DNA of 64,000 bases from CAZGUX01 sp964529305 (GTDB lineage Bacteria > Acidobacteriota > Terriglobia > Bryobacterales > Bryobacteraceae). The position numbers were made by a program, and so were the translations under genes. The stretch spans positions 1-64,000 of the forward strand of contig CAZGUX010000178.1 of the NCBI GenBank assembly GCA_964529305.1. The letters run 5' to 3'. Below the pieces are notes generated by a model that had not been told where the DNA came from, searched no databases, and saw only the letters and a program-made list of their open reading frames with translations. This document shows, piece by piece, positions 25,462 to 34,593 of the stretch (position 1 is its first letter; the number at the start of each line of letters is the position of its first letter).

Positions 25462-25888
25462 GAAGGTATCAGCATACAACGGTCGCGATTGGAGCCCACG
25501 GCGTAAGAACGTGTATGAAAATCGATTTTCCAATTTTGTGAATGTGTGGCTTCTGACGCCGGCCCGCCCAGTTCGGTCACAGGCGTTTTCCCAATGGCTC
25601 TTCCGATTGGCACGGAAGCCTTCCCCAACCGGCAGCCCACCCGGTGCGGCCTCCTGTCGTTCGATTCCAAACGCCGTCTCCCCCGGGTTGCTCACGCAGC
25701 CGGCCTCTCCCATTTCCAGCCCGGTCGGGATCGCTTGTCTTCCGTCCGGGAACGGTCGACACAAGCGACCTTGCGGAGTCTTTATACGGGAGAAGCCACT
25801 GCCGATCTCGAACCGTCGCGCCTGCCGGAGAGTCTTGCGCGTCATAGCGGAAACGAGCCGAAATAGAGGATCATGCAAAGAAACATCC
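25462..25888. other. 427-nt divergent intergenic region
   Basis: Lies between the M20D gene (minus) and the PQQ dehydrogenase (plus), so it must hold promoters for both. Reading frames crossing it have no recognisable motifs and no RBS-supported start. I see no clear sigma-70 promoter, repeat or RNA gene in it. An AT-rich patch at about 25508-25545 (GAAAATCGATTTTCC palindrome at 25516-25530) is the most likely regulatory spot. Confidence 0.4.
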
Positions 25889-28192
25889 ATGCTTGACTTC
25901 AACCCCGTACGCACTGCAAGCCTCGCCCGCTGCCTGAAGACCGCGCTCCTGTTGCTCCCGGTGGGAATGACCGTTTGGCTGAGCGCCGCCGAGCAGAACC
26001 ATCGAGGTTGGTCCGATTACGGCGGGGGACCCGATTCGTCCCATTTCATCGCACTCGACCAGATCACCAAGTCCAACGTGAGCCAGTTGCGGGTGGCCTG
26101 GGTGTATCCCACGGGTGATGACACGGCTTACCTGTTCAATCCGATCGTTGTCGATCACGTGATGTATGTGCTGGCGAGGAACAGTTCGCTCGTCGCGTTG
26201 GACGCAACCACGGGAAAGGAAATCTGGATCCATGAGAACCTCCCCGGCCTGTCCACCCGCGGCATCGCTTACTGGGAGAGCAGGAACCGCAAGGACCGGC
26301 GGCTGATCTTCGCCATCAACGACTACCTCCAGGAGATCGACGCCCGGACCGGCAAATCGATTCTCACGTTCGGGAAGGGTGGACTGGTGGACCTGAAGCA
26401 AGGCCTGGGCCGCGATCCCAGGACCATCAATCGAATTCAAACCGACACGCCCGGGCGCGTCTTCGAAGACCTGATTCTGCTGGGCTCCACACCCGGCGAA
26501 GCCTACCTGGCGCCTCCCGGCGACATTCGCGCCTATCACGTGACAACCGGCAAGCTGGTCTGGACCTTTCATACCATTCCGCATCCGGGGGAGTTCGGCT
26601 ATGACACCTGGCCGAAAGATGCGTGGAAATACTCGGGGGGAGCGAACACCTGGGGCGAGATTACGGTCGATACGAAGCGGGGAATCGCCTACTTCCCCAC
26701 CGGATCTCCCACCTACGATTACTACGGGGCCGACCGGATCGGGGCCAACCTGTTCGCCAATTCCCTGGTGGCGCTGGATGCGCGCACGGGGAAACGTCTG
26801 TGGCATTTCCAGTTGATCCACCACGATTTGTGGGATTACGACACCACGGCCGCGCCGCAGTTGCTCACGGTGAGGCACGACGGAAAACCGGTGGACGTGG
26901 TGGCGCAGTCGAGCAAGCAGGGATTCCTGTACGTGTTCGATCGCGTGACCGGCAAACCCCTGTGGCCGATCGAGGAACGGCCCGTGCCCAAAAGTCTGGT
27001 GCCGGGTGAGGAGGCCTGGCCGACGCAGCCATTCCCGACGGCGCCCCCGCCGTTCGCACGCCAGAAAGCCACGGCTGACGATGTGAACCCGTATATCCTC
27101 ACGCCCGAGGAGCGCGCCGCGTGGAAGAAGCGGATTGCCGCCATGCGCAACGAAGGGCTGTACACTCCGCCGGGATTTACGGAGACGATCTCGATGCCCG
27201 GGGCACGCGGAGGATCGAATTGGGGCAGCGGCGCCGTCAACCCCACCAAAGGACTGATGTACCTCAACACGCAGGATTGGCCAACCATCTACAAGTTGGG
27301 TCTCGAAGATCCACTGGCGAAATCCGCCACCGATACCAGCGCCAAAGCGGTGTATGAGGCCCGGTGCCAGGCCTGTCACGGCGTGAACGGCGTGCGCTCC
27401 GGATCCGGTCCACCCCCGCTCGCCGCCATCGGCAAGCGTCGCAGCTTGGATTCGTTCCGCCTGTCGGTCCGGAACGGACGGGGGAAGATGCCCGCGTTCC
27501 GGGATCTGGAGGACGCCGCCGTCCAGCGACTCTTCGAGTATCTCGGAACCCTCGATCTGCCGGCGGGTGCCGCCGGCGAAGCGCAGGCAAAGAGCGCGGC
27601 CACGCGCGGGCCGGTGGTTGCCTCCGGAGGAGCGCCAGGAGGGCTCAAGGTCCGCCCAGGGAACGCGGATCAGTACACGCCGCTCGGCGGCCCTGCTTAT
27701 CCGGCGGGGAGCCAGACGCCGCGCGTTCGTTACTACACGGACTGGGGCCTTTATCCCAATCAGCCCTATATCCTCGGTCCGCCCTGGTCGTCGGTGGTGG
27801 CCTACGACCTCAACGCGGGAACCATCAAGTGGAAGGTTCCCTTGGGGCAGGATGCCGTCGCCGAGGCCGAGGGGGCGCGCGACACAGGCGCCTTCATGGC
27901 CGAACATCACGGAATGATCGTGACGTCGACAGGGCTGATCTTCATTGCGGCGAGCGACGGCAAGATCCGCGCGCTCGATGAGGACACGGGCAAGGTTTTG
28001 TGGACTGCCACGCTGCCGGCAGGCTCGGAGGGCATCCCCGCGATGTACGAGGCCGGCGGACGGCAATTCCTGGTGGTTCCGGCGTCATCGAATATCAACT
28101 CAGGGGGTGGGCATCCGGGAAGCCGCGCCCCGCGGACGGTGCGCCCGGACCTGCCCAAAGGCTACGTCGCGTTCGCATTACCAGGCAAGTGA
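25889..28192 (+). CDS. PQQ-dependent dehydrogenase with embedded cytochrome c domain
   Basis: A 767-residue periplasmic quinohaemoprotein. The ATG at 25889 gives a signal peptide (CLKTALLLLPVGMTVWLSAA). An eight-bladed PQQ propeller is evident from WSDYGGGPDSSHFIALDQI, repeated ALDATTGKEIW-type W-motifs, HHDLWDYDTTAAPQL and a closing LDEDTGKVLWTATL. The sequence is interrupted around residues 485-560 by a class-I cytochrome c domain with the haem motif CQACH (C493, C496, H497) and a distal KMPAFRDL methionine, after which the propeller resumes. The insertion of the haem domain within the propeller is typical of one acidobacterial/planctomycete subgroup. It likely oxidises an alcohol or sugar and passes electrons to the respiratory chain. 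Substrate unknown. Confidence 0.88.
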   Translation: MLDFNPVRTASLARCLKTALLLLPVGMTVWLSAAEQNHRGWSDYGGGPDSSHFIALDQITKSNVSQLRVAWVYPTGDDTAYLFNPIVVDHVMYVLARNSSLVALDATTGKEIWIHENLPGLSTRGIAYWESRNRKDRRLIFAINDYLQEIDARTGKSILTFGKGGLVDLKQGLGRDPRTINRIQTDTPGRVFEDLILLGSTPGEAYLAPPGDIRAYHVTTGKLVWTFHTIPHPGEFGYDTWPKDAWKYSGGANTWGEITVDTKRGIAYFPTGSPTYDYYGADRIGANLFANSLVALDARTGKRLWHFQLIHHDLWDYDTTAAPQLLTVRHDGKPVDVVAQSSKQGFLYVFDRVTGKPLWPIEERPVPKSLVPGEEAWPTQPFPTAPPPFARQKATADDVNPYILTPEERAAWKKRIAAMRNEGLYTPPGFTETISMPGARGGSNWGSGAVNPTKGLMYLNTQDWPTIYKLGLEDPLAKSATDTSAKAVYEARCQACHGVNGVRSGSGPPPLAAIGKRRSLDSFRLSVRNGRGKMPAFRDLEDAAVQRLFEYLGTLDLPAGAAGEAQAKSAATRGPVVASGGAPGGLKVRPGNADQYTPLGGPAYPAGSQTPRVRYYTDWGLYPNQPYILGPPWSSVVAYDLNAGTIKWKVPLGQDAVAEAEGARDTGAFMAEHHGMIVTSTGLIFIAASDGKIRALDEDTGKVLWTATLPAGSEGIPAMYEAGGRQFLVVPASSNINSGGGHPGSRAPRTVRPDLPKGYVAFALPGK

Positions 28193-28270
28193 ACGCATCC
28201 ACGGCGAAGTACTTCGCGCCGCTGAACCAGGGTCTGGTTCCCGACGGCGATCCGGAGAGCCGGAAGTGAG

Positions 28271-28933
28271 CTAATCGCTTTTACCGGAGCCGATGGTGAT
28301 GTGGTCTTCGACCTTCGTGACGCCGAAAGCGGCCCAGGCGGCGCGCATTGCTTCCTCGTGTTCGGAGCGCGAGCGGGCAGTGCCGCGCAGGCTCACGACC
28401 CCATGGGTCACATGCACCTTGATACGACTGCTGTCGACCAGGGCGTTGCGTCTCAGCGCGGCTTCGATGGACGCTTTGACGTCTGCCAGACTCACGGAGG
28501 GTTGAATGGCGATGTCATTACGGATGCCCGTGATTCCGTTCAGGGTGCGCAGCGCGCGCTCGGCCTCTTCCTTTTGCAGTTGCCGCTCGACGCTGCCGGA
28601 AAGGGTCACCCATCCCCCGGCCACCTGCACCTCGACCGTCTCCGGCACCAGACCGTTCCACTCGAGGTTGCTCATCGCCGCGAGTGCGACATCGTCGTCG
28701 GCCCTCTGCTGATCAAAAGGAACGACCACACGAATTCCGTTGGTGACCTGAGTGACGTGAGCTACGCGCCAGGCCGCGCGCTCGGCTGCGCATTTCTCCC
28801 AGAAGCTGTCGACGTGCCCGGCCAGTTCAACGGCTCCTCCTTTGACCAGGACGCTGATCTGTGCAGGGTCGCCCCTGAGTTCCCAGCGGACCTCGTTTTC
28901 GACATCATGCTGTAGCTCTGTGTCTGTCCACAT
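28271..28933 (-). CDS. Triple BON-domain protein (OsmY-like)
   Basis: A 220-residue protein made of three BON domains (~1-70, ~78-145, ~150-217), each with the pattern V.GG.VTL.G.V...... and a GI..V.(N)DI ending. There is no signal peptide, so this copy is probably cytoplasmic, unlike exported OsmY. BON domains bind phospholipid membranes and such proteins are generally osmotic- or envelope-stress-associated. A strong AGGAGGG lies 7 nt before the ATG at 28933. It converges on the PQQ dehydrogenase. Confidence 0.85.
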   Translation of the reverse strand: MWTDTELQHDVENEVRWELRGDPAQISVLVKGGAVELAGHVDSFWEKCAAERAAWRVAHVTQVTNGIRVVVPFDQQRADDDVALAAMSNLEWNGLVPETVEVQVAGGWVTLSGSVERQLQKEEAERALRTLNGITGIRNDIAIQPSVSLADVKASIEAALRRNALVDSSRIKVHVTHGVVSLRGTARSRSEHEEAMRAAWAAFGVTKVEDHITIGSGKSD

Positions 28934-29111
28934 GAGTTGGCCCTCCTACGGATCGTCGAGGATGCCCGGTTGCGGAGCACCCATGCGGCCGCGCGCGTCC
29001 CAGGCTCTCGCGTTCATGAAGTGCCCTTTCCGGCTGGAGTGTACCACGGCGCATTCCATGCGGCCGCGCGATATTCATGCAAGAATGTGCGCTGGGCACT
29101 GAGCCATTCCT

Positions 29112-30170
29112 ATGCGTCGGCTGGTGGGGATCCTGACGGGAGTGTTCGGCCTCGCGGCCGCTTATCTGCTGTTCTGGCCGGTCGCGGTCGATCCCGTTCC
29201 GTTTCACCCTCCTCCCAATCCAGGGATGGGGGGAGCCTTCGCCCCGAACCACGCCCTGGGGACCGCCGAGAAGGTCGCACCCGGGATCGGGCCGGGTCCC
29301 GAAGACGTCACTCGCGGCCCGGACGGCTTGTTCTATACCGGGCTGCAGGACGGCCGGATCGTCCGATTTCGCGAGGATGGGCCGCTTCCGGAGAACTGGG
29401 TCAATACCGGCGGACGTCCCCTCGGCATGCAGTTCGATTCCGAAGGGAATCTCATCGTTGCCGATGCTTTTCGCGGACTGCTTTCGATCTCGCCGGGCCG
29501 CGAGACCAGAGTCCTGACCGACCATGCGGGCGGCAGGCGTTTGTTGTTTCCCAACGACCTCGATATCGCGTCGGACGGCTCCATCTGGTTTACCGACGCC
29601 TCCCAGCGATCTGACCAGCACCACTGGATTTTCGACTTTCTGGAAACCCGCGGCACGGGTTCGCTGCTGCGCTACGACCGGAAGACCGGCGTCACCGAAG
29701 TGCGCCTCGGCGGCCTCATGTTCGCCAACGGCGTCGCGGTCGGCCCGAACGACGAGTTCGTGCTGGTGAACGAGACGCTTGCGGCCCGGATCACTCGTCT
29801 CTGGCTGCGGGGAAGCCGCGCCGGAAAGCAGGAAACGTTCCTAACCCTTCCCGCCTATCCCGACAACCTCTCCTACAACGGCCGCGGCGTCTTCTGGGTG
29901 GCCCTTCCCGCACCGCGCGACGAGATTTTGGAACGATCATGGGGGTACGTCTTCCCCCGCAAAGTCATGGCGCGGTTGCCGCGCCGGCTGATCGAGGGCC
30001 AGTCGCGGCGTTACAGTTGGGTGGCCGGGGTGGACGCGGCCGGCAGGATCGTGAGCAACCTGCAGGACCCCGCGGGGTGGGGCAGCATCACGAGCGTCAA
30101 CGAATTCGACGGCAAGCTATATCTCGGCACCATCGCCACCGACTTCGTCGGACGGTACACGCTTCGATGA
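29112..30170 (+). CDS. Strictosidine-synthase/SMP-30-like six-bladed propeller
   Basis: A 352-residue protein with an N-terminal signal anchor (VGILTGVFGLAAAYLLFWPV). The rest is a six-bladed propeller of the strictosidine synthase / APMAP / gluconolactonase superfamily: GPEDVTRGPDGLFYTG, RPLGMQFDSEGNLIVADA, FPNDLDIASDGSIWFTDAS, the diagnostic FANGVAVGPNDEFVLVNET, and WVALPAPR. The acidic and Asn residues at blade ends would bind calcium. Bacterial members are lactonases or arylesterases, so lactone hydrolysis in the periplasm is the best guess. No operon partner is obvious; the next gene starts 135 nt downstream on the same strand. Confidence 0.82.
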   Translation: MRRLVGILTGVFGLAAAYLLFWPVAVDPVPFHPPPNPGMGGAFAPNHALGTAEKVAPGIGPGPEDVTRGPDGLFYTGLQDGRIVRFREDGPLPENWVNTGGRPLGMQFDSEGNLIVADAFRGLLSISPGRETRVLTDHAGGRRLLFPNDLDIASDGSIWFTDASQRSDQHHWIFDFLETRGTGSLLRYDRKTGVTEVRLGGLMFANGVAVGPNDEFVLVNETLAARITRLWLRGSRAGKQETFLTLPAYPDNLSYNGRGVFWVALPAPRDEILERSWGYVFPRKVMARLPRRLIEGQSRRYSWVAGVDAAGRIVSNLQDPAGWGSITSVNEFDGKLYLGTIATDFVGRYTLR

Positions 30171-30305
30171 CCTGCGTGCACCGCCCGCAATCGTTCTGGG
30201 GGCGGTCCCCCGCTTCGCGGATTTCTGGAGAGGATTGCGATTTCCCAGCTACTGATTGGCTGGTTCCGGCCGGCTCATGGTACCGTGTCAGTCGGGGCGG
30301 CGGCA

Positions 30306-31106
30306 ATGAAGATCGCCATGGCAGTTCTATTCGTCGCGATGGCGTCCTACGGATTCCAACGATTCCGGGCCCGCACCGAGACGGGGCGGGTGAACGAGGC
30401 CTACGAGGACGAGATGCAGAATCCGGCGGACGATCCGCCGGATGCTGCCGAACCGGGGGAGTTTGCGTTCGCGCGTCTCCGTTACCGCGGTTACGGAGGA
30501 TGGCGAAGGAGCAGTTGGGGCACCGATTCCAACAAGGCCGAGCGACAGTTTCTCCAGGGGGTCCGCCGGCTGACGCGCATCCACGCCCGATCGGTCGAGC
30601 AGATTGTCGACGTCGACAGCGACGACATGTTCAACTGGCCCTGGCTCTATGCGGTCGAAGTCGGATACTGGGAGCTCAGCGAACCTCAGGCCAGGCGGAT
30701 TCGGGAATATCTCAACCGCGGCGGATTCCTGATGGTGGACGATTTTCACGGATCGCGCCAATGGGCCGTATTTGAAGCAGGCCTTCGACGGATCTTTCCC
30801 GACCGTCCGATCGAGGAACTCGAGGATCCTGAAGCGATCTTCCACGTGTTGTACGACCTGGAAGGGCGAATCCAGGTTCCCGGCAGGCAGTATCTCTATA
30901 CCGGCAGCACCTATGAACGAGACGGCGTGGAAGCGCGGTGGCGGGCCGTTTTTGACGATAAGCGGCGCATTCAGGTAGCGATCTGTCACAACATGGATCT
31001 CGGCGATGCCTGGGAGTGGGCCGATTACCCTCCGTACCCCGAGCCATTCGCGTCACTGGCCTATCGGATTGGGCTGAACTACATCGTCTACGCGATGACG
31101 CACTGA
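30306..31106 (+). CDS. DUF4159 domain protein
   Basis: A 266-residue protein with an N-terminal hydrophobic anchor (MKIAMAVLFVAMASYGF) and a DUF4159 domain: FAFARLRYRG, WGTDSNKAERQFLQGVRRLT, YLNRGGFLMVDDFHG and LNYIVYAMTH. DUF4159 has a glutamine-amidotransferase-like or Rossmann-like look and is often encoded beside MoxR/DUF58 gene sets in other bacteria, but those genes are absent here. The start could instead be the GTG at 30285. Function unknown; probably periplasmic. Confidence 0.75.
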   Translation: MKIAMAVLFVAMASYGFQRFRARTETGRVNEAYEDEMQNPADDPPDAAEPGEFAFARLRYRGYGGWRRSSWGTDSNKAERQFLQGVRRLTRIHARSVEQIVDVDSDDMFNWPWLYAVEVGYWELSEPQARRIREYLNRGGFLMVDDFHGSRQWAVFEAGLRRIFPDRPIEELEDPEAIFHVLYDLEGRIQVPGRQYLYTGSTYERDGVEARWRAVFDDKRRIQVAICHNMDLGDAWEWADYPPYPEPFASLAYRIGLNYIVYAMTH

Positions 31107-31312
31107 CGACGTGGTGTCTTACGTGCTCGCGCTTGGTGCCGAAAAGATAGAAAGCGGGCGCCGGAAGCTATCGTGTCGCCGCCCGGATTCATCCTCAATT
31201 CTGACTAGCCGCGGGCAGTTCTATGGGTCGAAGACCTTGGTCGAGACCGCCCCCACGTGAAAGGGCCGATCCGAGAGGCCGCTTGGGCTAATTCCAGTAC
31301 ACTGAAGCAGAC

Positions 31313-32425
31313 ATGCTCCGTACTCTTGCATTTCTCTCCTTGATGCTCTCGTTGTGGCCCACAGTCGCGCCGGCCAAAACGCGACGGGCCAAAAACGTTA
31401 TCCTGCTGCTCGCGGACGCGGGCGGGATCGCCACCGTGCACGCTGCCAGCCTGGTCGCCTACGACGCGCCCCAAAAGCTGTTCGTCCAAAGTTGGCCGAG
31501 CGTGGCATTGTCGGACACGTCGCCTCACGGGGGATGGGTGACCGATTCGGCCGCGGGCATGACCGCGATCGTGGCCGGCCAGAAGACCTGGAACGGCGTC
31601 ATCAGCCAGGGGCCGGATGCCGTGCGCGGCAAGCAGGACGGCACCGTGCTGAAGACGATACTCGAATACGCCGAGGAGCGGGGCCTGTCTACAGGGGTCC
31701 TGTCCAACGTCCTGATCGCGGATGCGACTCCGGCCGCGTGTTACGGCCATGCCAACGACCGGAGGAAGCACGGCGAGTTGTTCCTCCAGATCTTCAACCC
31801 GCGGTTCGGGGACGGCGTGGACATCGTGTTCGGCATCGGCAGGAAACGGATTGCCGAATCCGCCCGCACGGTGGGAAAAGACCTGGACGAGGCGGCCCGC
31901 CAGGCCAAGCGGCCGCTCTACGCTTCGTTCACCGAGGCGCCGGACGACGCGACCCGCGCCTTAGCGGTCGGGGACGGGGACTTCGACCTTGCGGCCGCTT
32001 CGAAGAAGGCGGTGAAGGCGCTCTCGCGGAACAAGAAGGGCTTCTTCCTGATGATCGAGTCCGACGCGCACACGGACCATCCCGAGAAGGGGATCTCGCG
32101 GCTGATTGCGTTCGACAAACTCATTCGCGAGATCGCGGGCATGGTCGATCCAAAGGAAACGCTGCTGCTGTTCACCGCCGATCACTCCTTCGGGTTGAGC
32201 GTTCGCGGCGGCAAACCCGGCGTGCCGCTGCTGCAGGGGATGGCGGAGTGGAAGGGCAAACCCGGCAGCGTGCACCTGCCCTATCTGTGGGTGGACAGCG
32301 GGCACACGGGCGAGGAAGTGCTGGCGGCCGCGACCGGTCCGGGCGCGGAGCGGGTGCGCGGCTACATGCCGAACACGGAGTTGTTCCGAATCATGATGGC
32401 TGCCTACGGCTGGCCGGTGAAGTGA
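31313..32425 (+). CDS. Exported alkaline-phosphatase-family protein
   Basis: A 370-residue phosphomonoesterase-like protein with a signal peptide (LAFLSLMLSLWPTVAPA). The core of PF00245 is present: NVILLLADAGG with the metal-binding Asp, VTDSAAGMTA with nucleophile Ser79, LLFTADHSFG and VDSGHTGEEV with zinc-binding His. The usual E-x4-D-x3-H zinc segment is replaced by IESDAHTDH (E249), a variant I associate with a distinct bacterial subgroup. At 370 residues it is shorter than E. coli PhoA. No phosphate-regulon site was recognised upstream. It converges on the Uma2 gene with 2 nt between stops. Confidence 0.82.
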   Translation: MLRTLAFLSLMLSLWPTVAPAKTRRAKNVILLLADAGGIATVHAASLVAYDAPQKLFVQSWPSVALSDTSPHGGWVTDSAAGMTAIVAGQKTWNGVISQGPDAVRGKQDGTVLKTILEYAEERGLSTGVLSNVLIADATPAACYGHANDRRKHGELFLQIFNPRFGDGVDIVFGIGRKRIAESARTVGKDLDEAARQAKRPLYASFTEAPDDATRALAVGDGDFDLAAASKKAVKALSRNKKGFFLMIESDAHTDHPEKGISRLIAFDKLIREIAGMVDPKETLLLFTADHSFGLSVRGGKPGVPLLQGMAEWKGKPGSVHLPYLWVDSGHTGEEVLAAATGPGAERVRGYMPNTELFRIMMAAYGWPVK

Positions 32426-32427
32426 GA

Positions 32428-32958
32428 TTATTGGCCGAAGAGGGTCGTCAGGTCTAACGCAAAGCCTGGCAAAAGGGGCGACGAGAACTGCTGGCGGAAT
32501 TCCGATGCGCTGCCGTCAGGGGCGTACAGCCACACCCGTCTCGTCGCCGGATAAAAGACCCAGATCTCACGGCTTCCGTGATCGAGGTAGAGCCGGATTT
32601 TGCGGTCCACCGTCTCCGCGCAGTTGGATGGCGAGATCACCTCGATCGCAACGTGGGGGGCGCCTTCCAGGAAGTCGCCGGCGGCTTTGATTTGCTCTTC
32701 GAGCACGAGGCTGACATCCGGCTGCAGCCAGGACTCTCGTCCCAGAACGAAACCGGCTTCGATGAAGGCAGTCGCGGCGTGAGGCCGCTCGCGCAGGTGA
32801 GAGTGCAGTGCTTCAAAAATCCGATGCTGGACCCGGGTGTGACGAAAACCGGCCGGCGGCATTTCGATGAGTTGTCCTTCCAGCAGTTCGTGCTTGCCTG
32901 GCTGGTCCGGGAGTGCCTGAAACTGTTCGAAGGTCACGACCGTGGAAATCAGGCCCAT
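32428..32958 (-). CDS. Uma2-family (DUF820) PD-(D/E)XK-type nuclease
   Basis: A 176-residue protein of the Uma2 family, a restriction-endonuclease-like fold abundant in cyanobacteria and acidobacteria. Visible motifs are ELLEGQLIEMPP, the Asp in QPDVSLVLE and the IEVISPSN strand of the PD-(D/E)XK core, then DRKIRLYLDHGSREIWVFYP. Length and motif order are typical. Biological role is unknown in general; no partner methylase or antitoxin is adjacent. A 660-nt gene-free stretch lies on its upstream side. Confidence 0.85.
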   Translation of the reverse strand: MGLISTVVTFEQFQALPDQPGKHELLEGQLIEMPPAGFRHTRVQHRIFEALHSHLRERPHAATAFIEAGFVLGRESWLQPDVSLVLEEQIKAAGDFLEGAPHVAIEVISPSNCAETVDRKIRLYLDHGSREIWVFYPATRRVWLYAPDGSASEFRQQFSSPLLPGFALDLTTLFGQ

Positions 32959-33439
32959 ACAGGAGCATGGTAACGCGAATAAGCAGACCCTGCTCGAGTG
33001 CCGCCCGTAAGAGCTGGTTTGCGGTCGGCCAGGCTGCTCGATTCTGATCCGAGCCCGCCGAGACTTCGGATCTTCTTGTCGCGCCGTCTGTCTTTGCTCA
33101 TACTCGTGTGCGAATACCGATGGCTCGGCTACAAGTTGTTGGCATCGCGGTCATGGCGCGAGTCACTGATATTCTCAGCCGTAATTCGGGGTATTGGGGC
33201 CGGGCAGACAGTTTGAGCGGACGGCGAAGCCAAGTCTCCGTGAACTTCCTTATCACAATGATAATAAATGTTTTAGGGTTTGGATCCGCCACGAGTCTCA
33301 AGCGGTACTGGAGCCGGATCGGGTCATTCCCTGGAAAACATTAATCTCGGTAGGCTAGTGCTTTTGCCCTAGACATGTTACAATTCCGGATAACTAAAAA
33401 GGACCCGCGCTTTCCTTCCAGGGTTCGCGCGCCGGTTCA

Positions 33440-33471
33440 CCGGTGGGCACACTCCTCCGAGTGCCCACCGG
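33440..33471. terminator. 11-bp perfect stem hairpin
   Basis: CCGGTGGGCAC (33440-33450) pairs with GTGCCCACCGG (33461-33471) around a 10-nt loop. It lies beyond the end of the FAD-reductase operon on the minus strand. The plus strand continues with ACCTAGTTTAGTT, so the T content is modest. Terminator or transcript-end stabiliser are both possible. Confidence 0.5.
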
Positions 33472-33540
33472 ACCTAGTTTAGTTGCTTTCCAAAGTTCCA
33501 TTTTAGACAGCAAGCCACCGCCTCGCTGAGAGCGTGTGCG

Positions 33541-33602
33541 GAAATTGGATTGCCGCTCCCTGCCGGTCACGGCTCAGAAGTGCCCCCCCCACGGCTGACG
33601 CT
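33541..33602 (-). repeat. Composite repeat containing a hairpin copy
   Basis: Contains GAAATTGGATTGCC at 33541-33554, a hairpin copy at 33553-33572 (minus strand CCGTGACCGGCAGGGAGCGG, GGCA loop, one stem mismatch) and CCACGGCTGACGC at 33589-33601. The same three blocks recur in order at 46364-46426. It lies just past the stop of the FAD-reductase gene, in mRNA sense. Confidence 0.7.
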
Positions 33603-33618
33603 CGCGGCTCGGCCCCGG

Positions 33619-34593
33619 TCAACCGAAGGCCGGCCGGGTCAGGCGGAAGAGCAGACGGCCGGGGATCCACGCCGCCGCCAAGCCTGCGATGCCCGTTTCG
33701 ATCGCCTTGCGCGCGATCGCGGAGAACCGGTATTGTGCCCAAAGCACACGCCGGCAGGCGGCGAGATGTTCCGCGGCGGAAAGGCCGCTCACCGCAGCCT
33801 CGCCGGCAAGCTTGCCCGTCCACATGGCGGAGACCATCCCCGACCCGGTGAACGGATCGATGAACCCGAGAGCGTCTCCACAGTAATAGTGGCGCCGGGG
33901 AGAAGAGGGCAGGGCGGAGGTGAACAACAAAGGACCGGTCGTTAACCATTCCATCGCCCTGGAGAAGGGCCGAAGACGGGCCTCGATCGGCGAATGGGCC
34001 GACACAAGGGCATCCAGATCGAAAGAGAACCGTTGCAGGTAAGACTCGGGAGCCAATCCACAGACGTTGATCCGGCCGCTTTCGACCGCGCTCACCCCCA
34101 GATAGCATCCGTTGAAAAAGTACAGGTCCACGGCGTCATCGGCGGGCCCGGAGAAATGGGCCTTGAAGCCAAAGAGCCGGTTGCCCTTGCTGCCGGCCAG
34201 CCGTCGGCCGCAGGCAATGACGGCGGGAGCGGAGTCGAGCGGATGCGCCTCGCGAATCCAGACGGCACCGCGCTCGACCGCATGGCGGCGCAAGAGGTCA
34301 TCCAGAGCGTATCGGCTGATGCCGTAGGCCGGTTCGGAAAGGCGCCACGTCTTGACCCGGTCGCCGAAGTGGAGCCTCACCTCGCGAATGCGGGCCGGGC
34401 CGATTGCGTCCAGTGGGCTCCAGACACCGAGCGAGTCGAGCAGGGGCGCGGCCTCGGGTGAGAGGAACTCTCCACACACCTTGTGGCGCGGGAAGGCGCT
34501 CTTCTCGAAGACTTCGACCGCCTGGCCGCAGGCCAACGCGCGGATGGCCGCGCACGAGCCTGCCGGCCCTCCGCCAATGACACGGATGGGCAT
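33619..34593 (-). CDS. FAD-dependent oxidoreductase, geranylgeranyl-reductase-like
   Basis: A 324-residue flavoprotein. The N-terminus MPIRVIGGGPAGSCAAIRAL is a clean GxGxxG Rossmann motif with Glu at the end of strand 2 (EVFEKS). KVCGEFLSPEA is the characteristic motif of the geranylgeranyl-reductase/halogenase-like group, and YYCGDALGFIDPFTGSGM is the FAD-binding GD motif. It is shorter than PHBH-type hydroxylases. Members reduce isoprenoid double bonds or hydroxylate and halogenate carrier-bound substrates. As last gene of the operon with a ketosynthase, it could modify a polyketide or lipid. Its ATG overlaps the preceding stop by one base (TGATG). Confidence 0.8.
   Translation of the reverse strand: MPIRVIGGGPAGSCAAIRALACGQAVEVFEKSAFPRHKVCGEFLSPEAAPLLDSLGVWSPLDAIGPARIREVRLHFGDRVKTWRLSEPAYGISRYALDDLLRRHAVERGAVWIREAHPLDSAPAVIACGRRLAGSKGNRLFGFKAHFSGPADDAVDLYFFNGCYLGVSAVESGRINVCGLAPESYLQRFSFDLDALVSAHSPIEARLRPFSRAMEWLTTGPLLFTSALPSSPRRHYYCGDALGFIDPFTGSGMVSAMWTGKLAGEAAVSGLSAAEHLAACRRVLWAQYRFSAIARKAIETGIAGLAAAWIPGRLLFRLTRPAFG

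Larger units (their letters stand above)
32959..33618. other. 660-nt gene-poor region
   Basis: Between the Uma2 start and the stop of the FAD-reductase gene there is no frame with a recognisable motif. The part at about 33240-33410 is clearly AT-richer than its surroundings (CACAATGATAATAAATG, then TAACTAAAAAGG), a sign of foreign DNA or a regulatory region. A strong hairpin lies at 33440-33471, and a copy of the dispersed hairpin repeat at 33553-33572. Nothing else is identified. Confidence 0.5.

Noticed and set aside
25462..25914. Extension of the M20D frame upstream to 25914
   Set aside because: The added 151 residues have no domain, and the start at 25461 gives a proper signal peptide.
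25871..28066. 731-residue minus-strand frame opposite the PQQ dehydrogenase
   Set aside because: Antisense shadow; the plus strand carries CxxCH and propeller motifs.
28189..28269. 26-residue frame overlapping the PQQ dehydrogenase stop (GTG within AAGTGA)
   Set aside because: Too short, no RBS and no recognised similarity; left unannotated.
30190..30225. A further copy of the hairpin repeat (GGGGGCGGTCCCCCGCTTCGCGG)
   Set aside because: It lacks the symmetric GA/GA and the stem arrangement of the other copies; similarity is only GC-richness.
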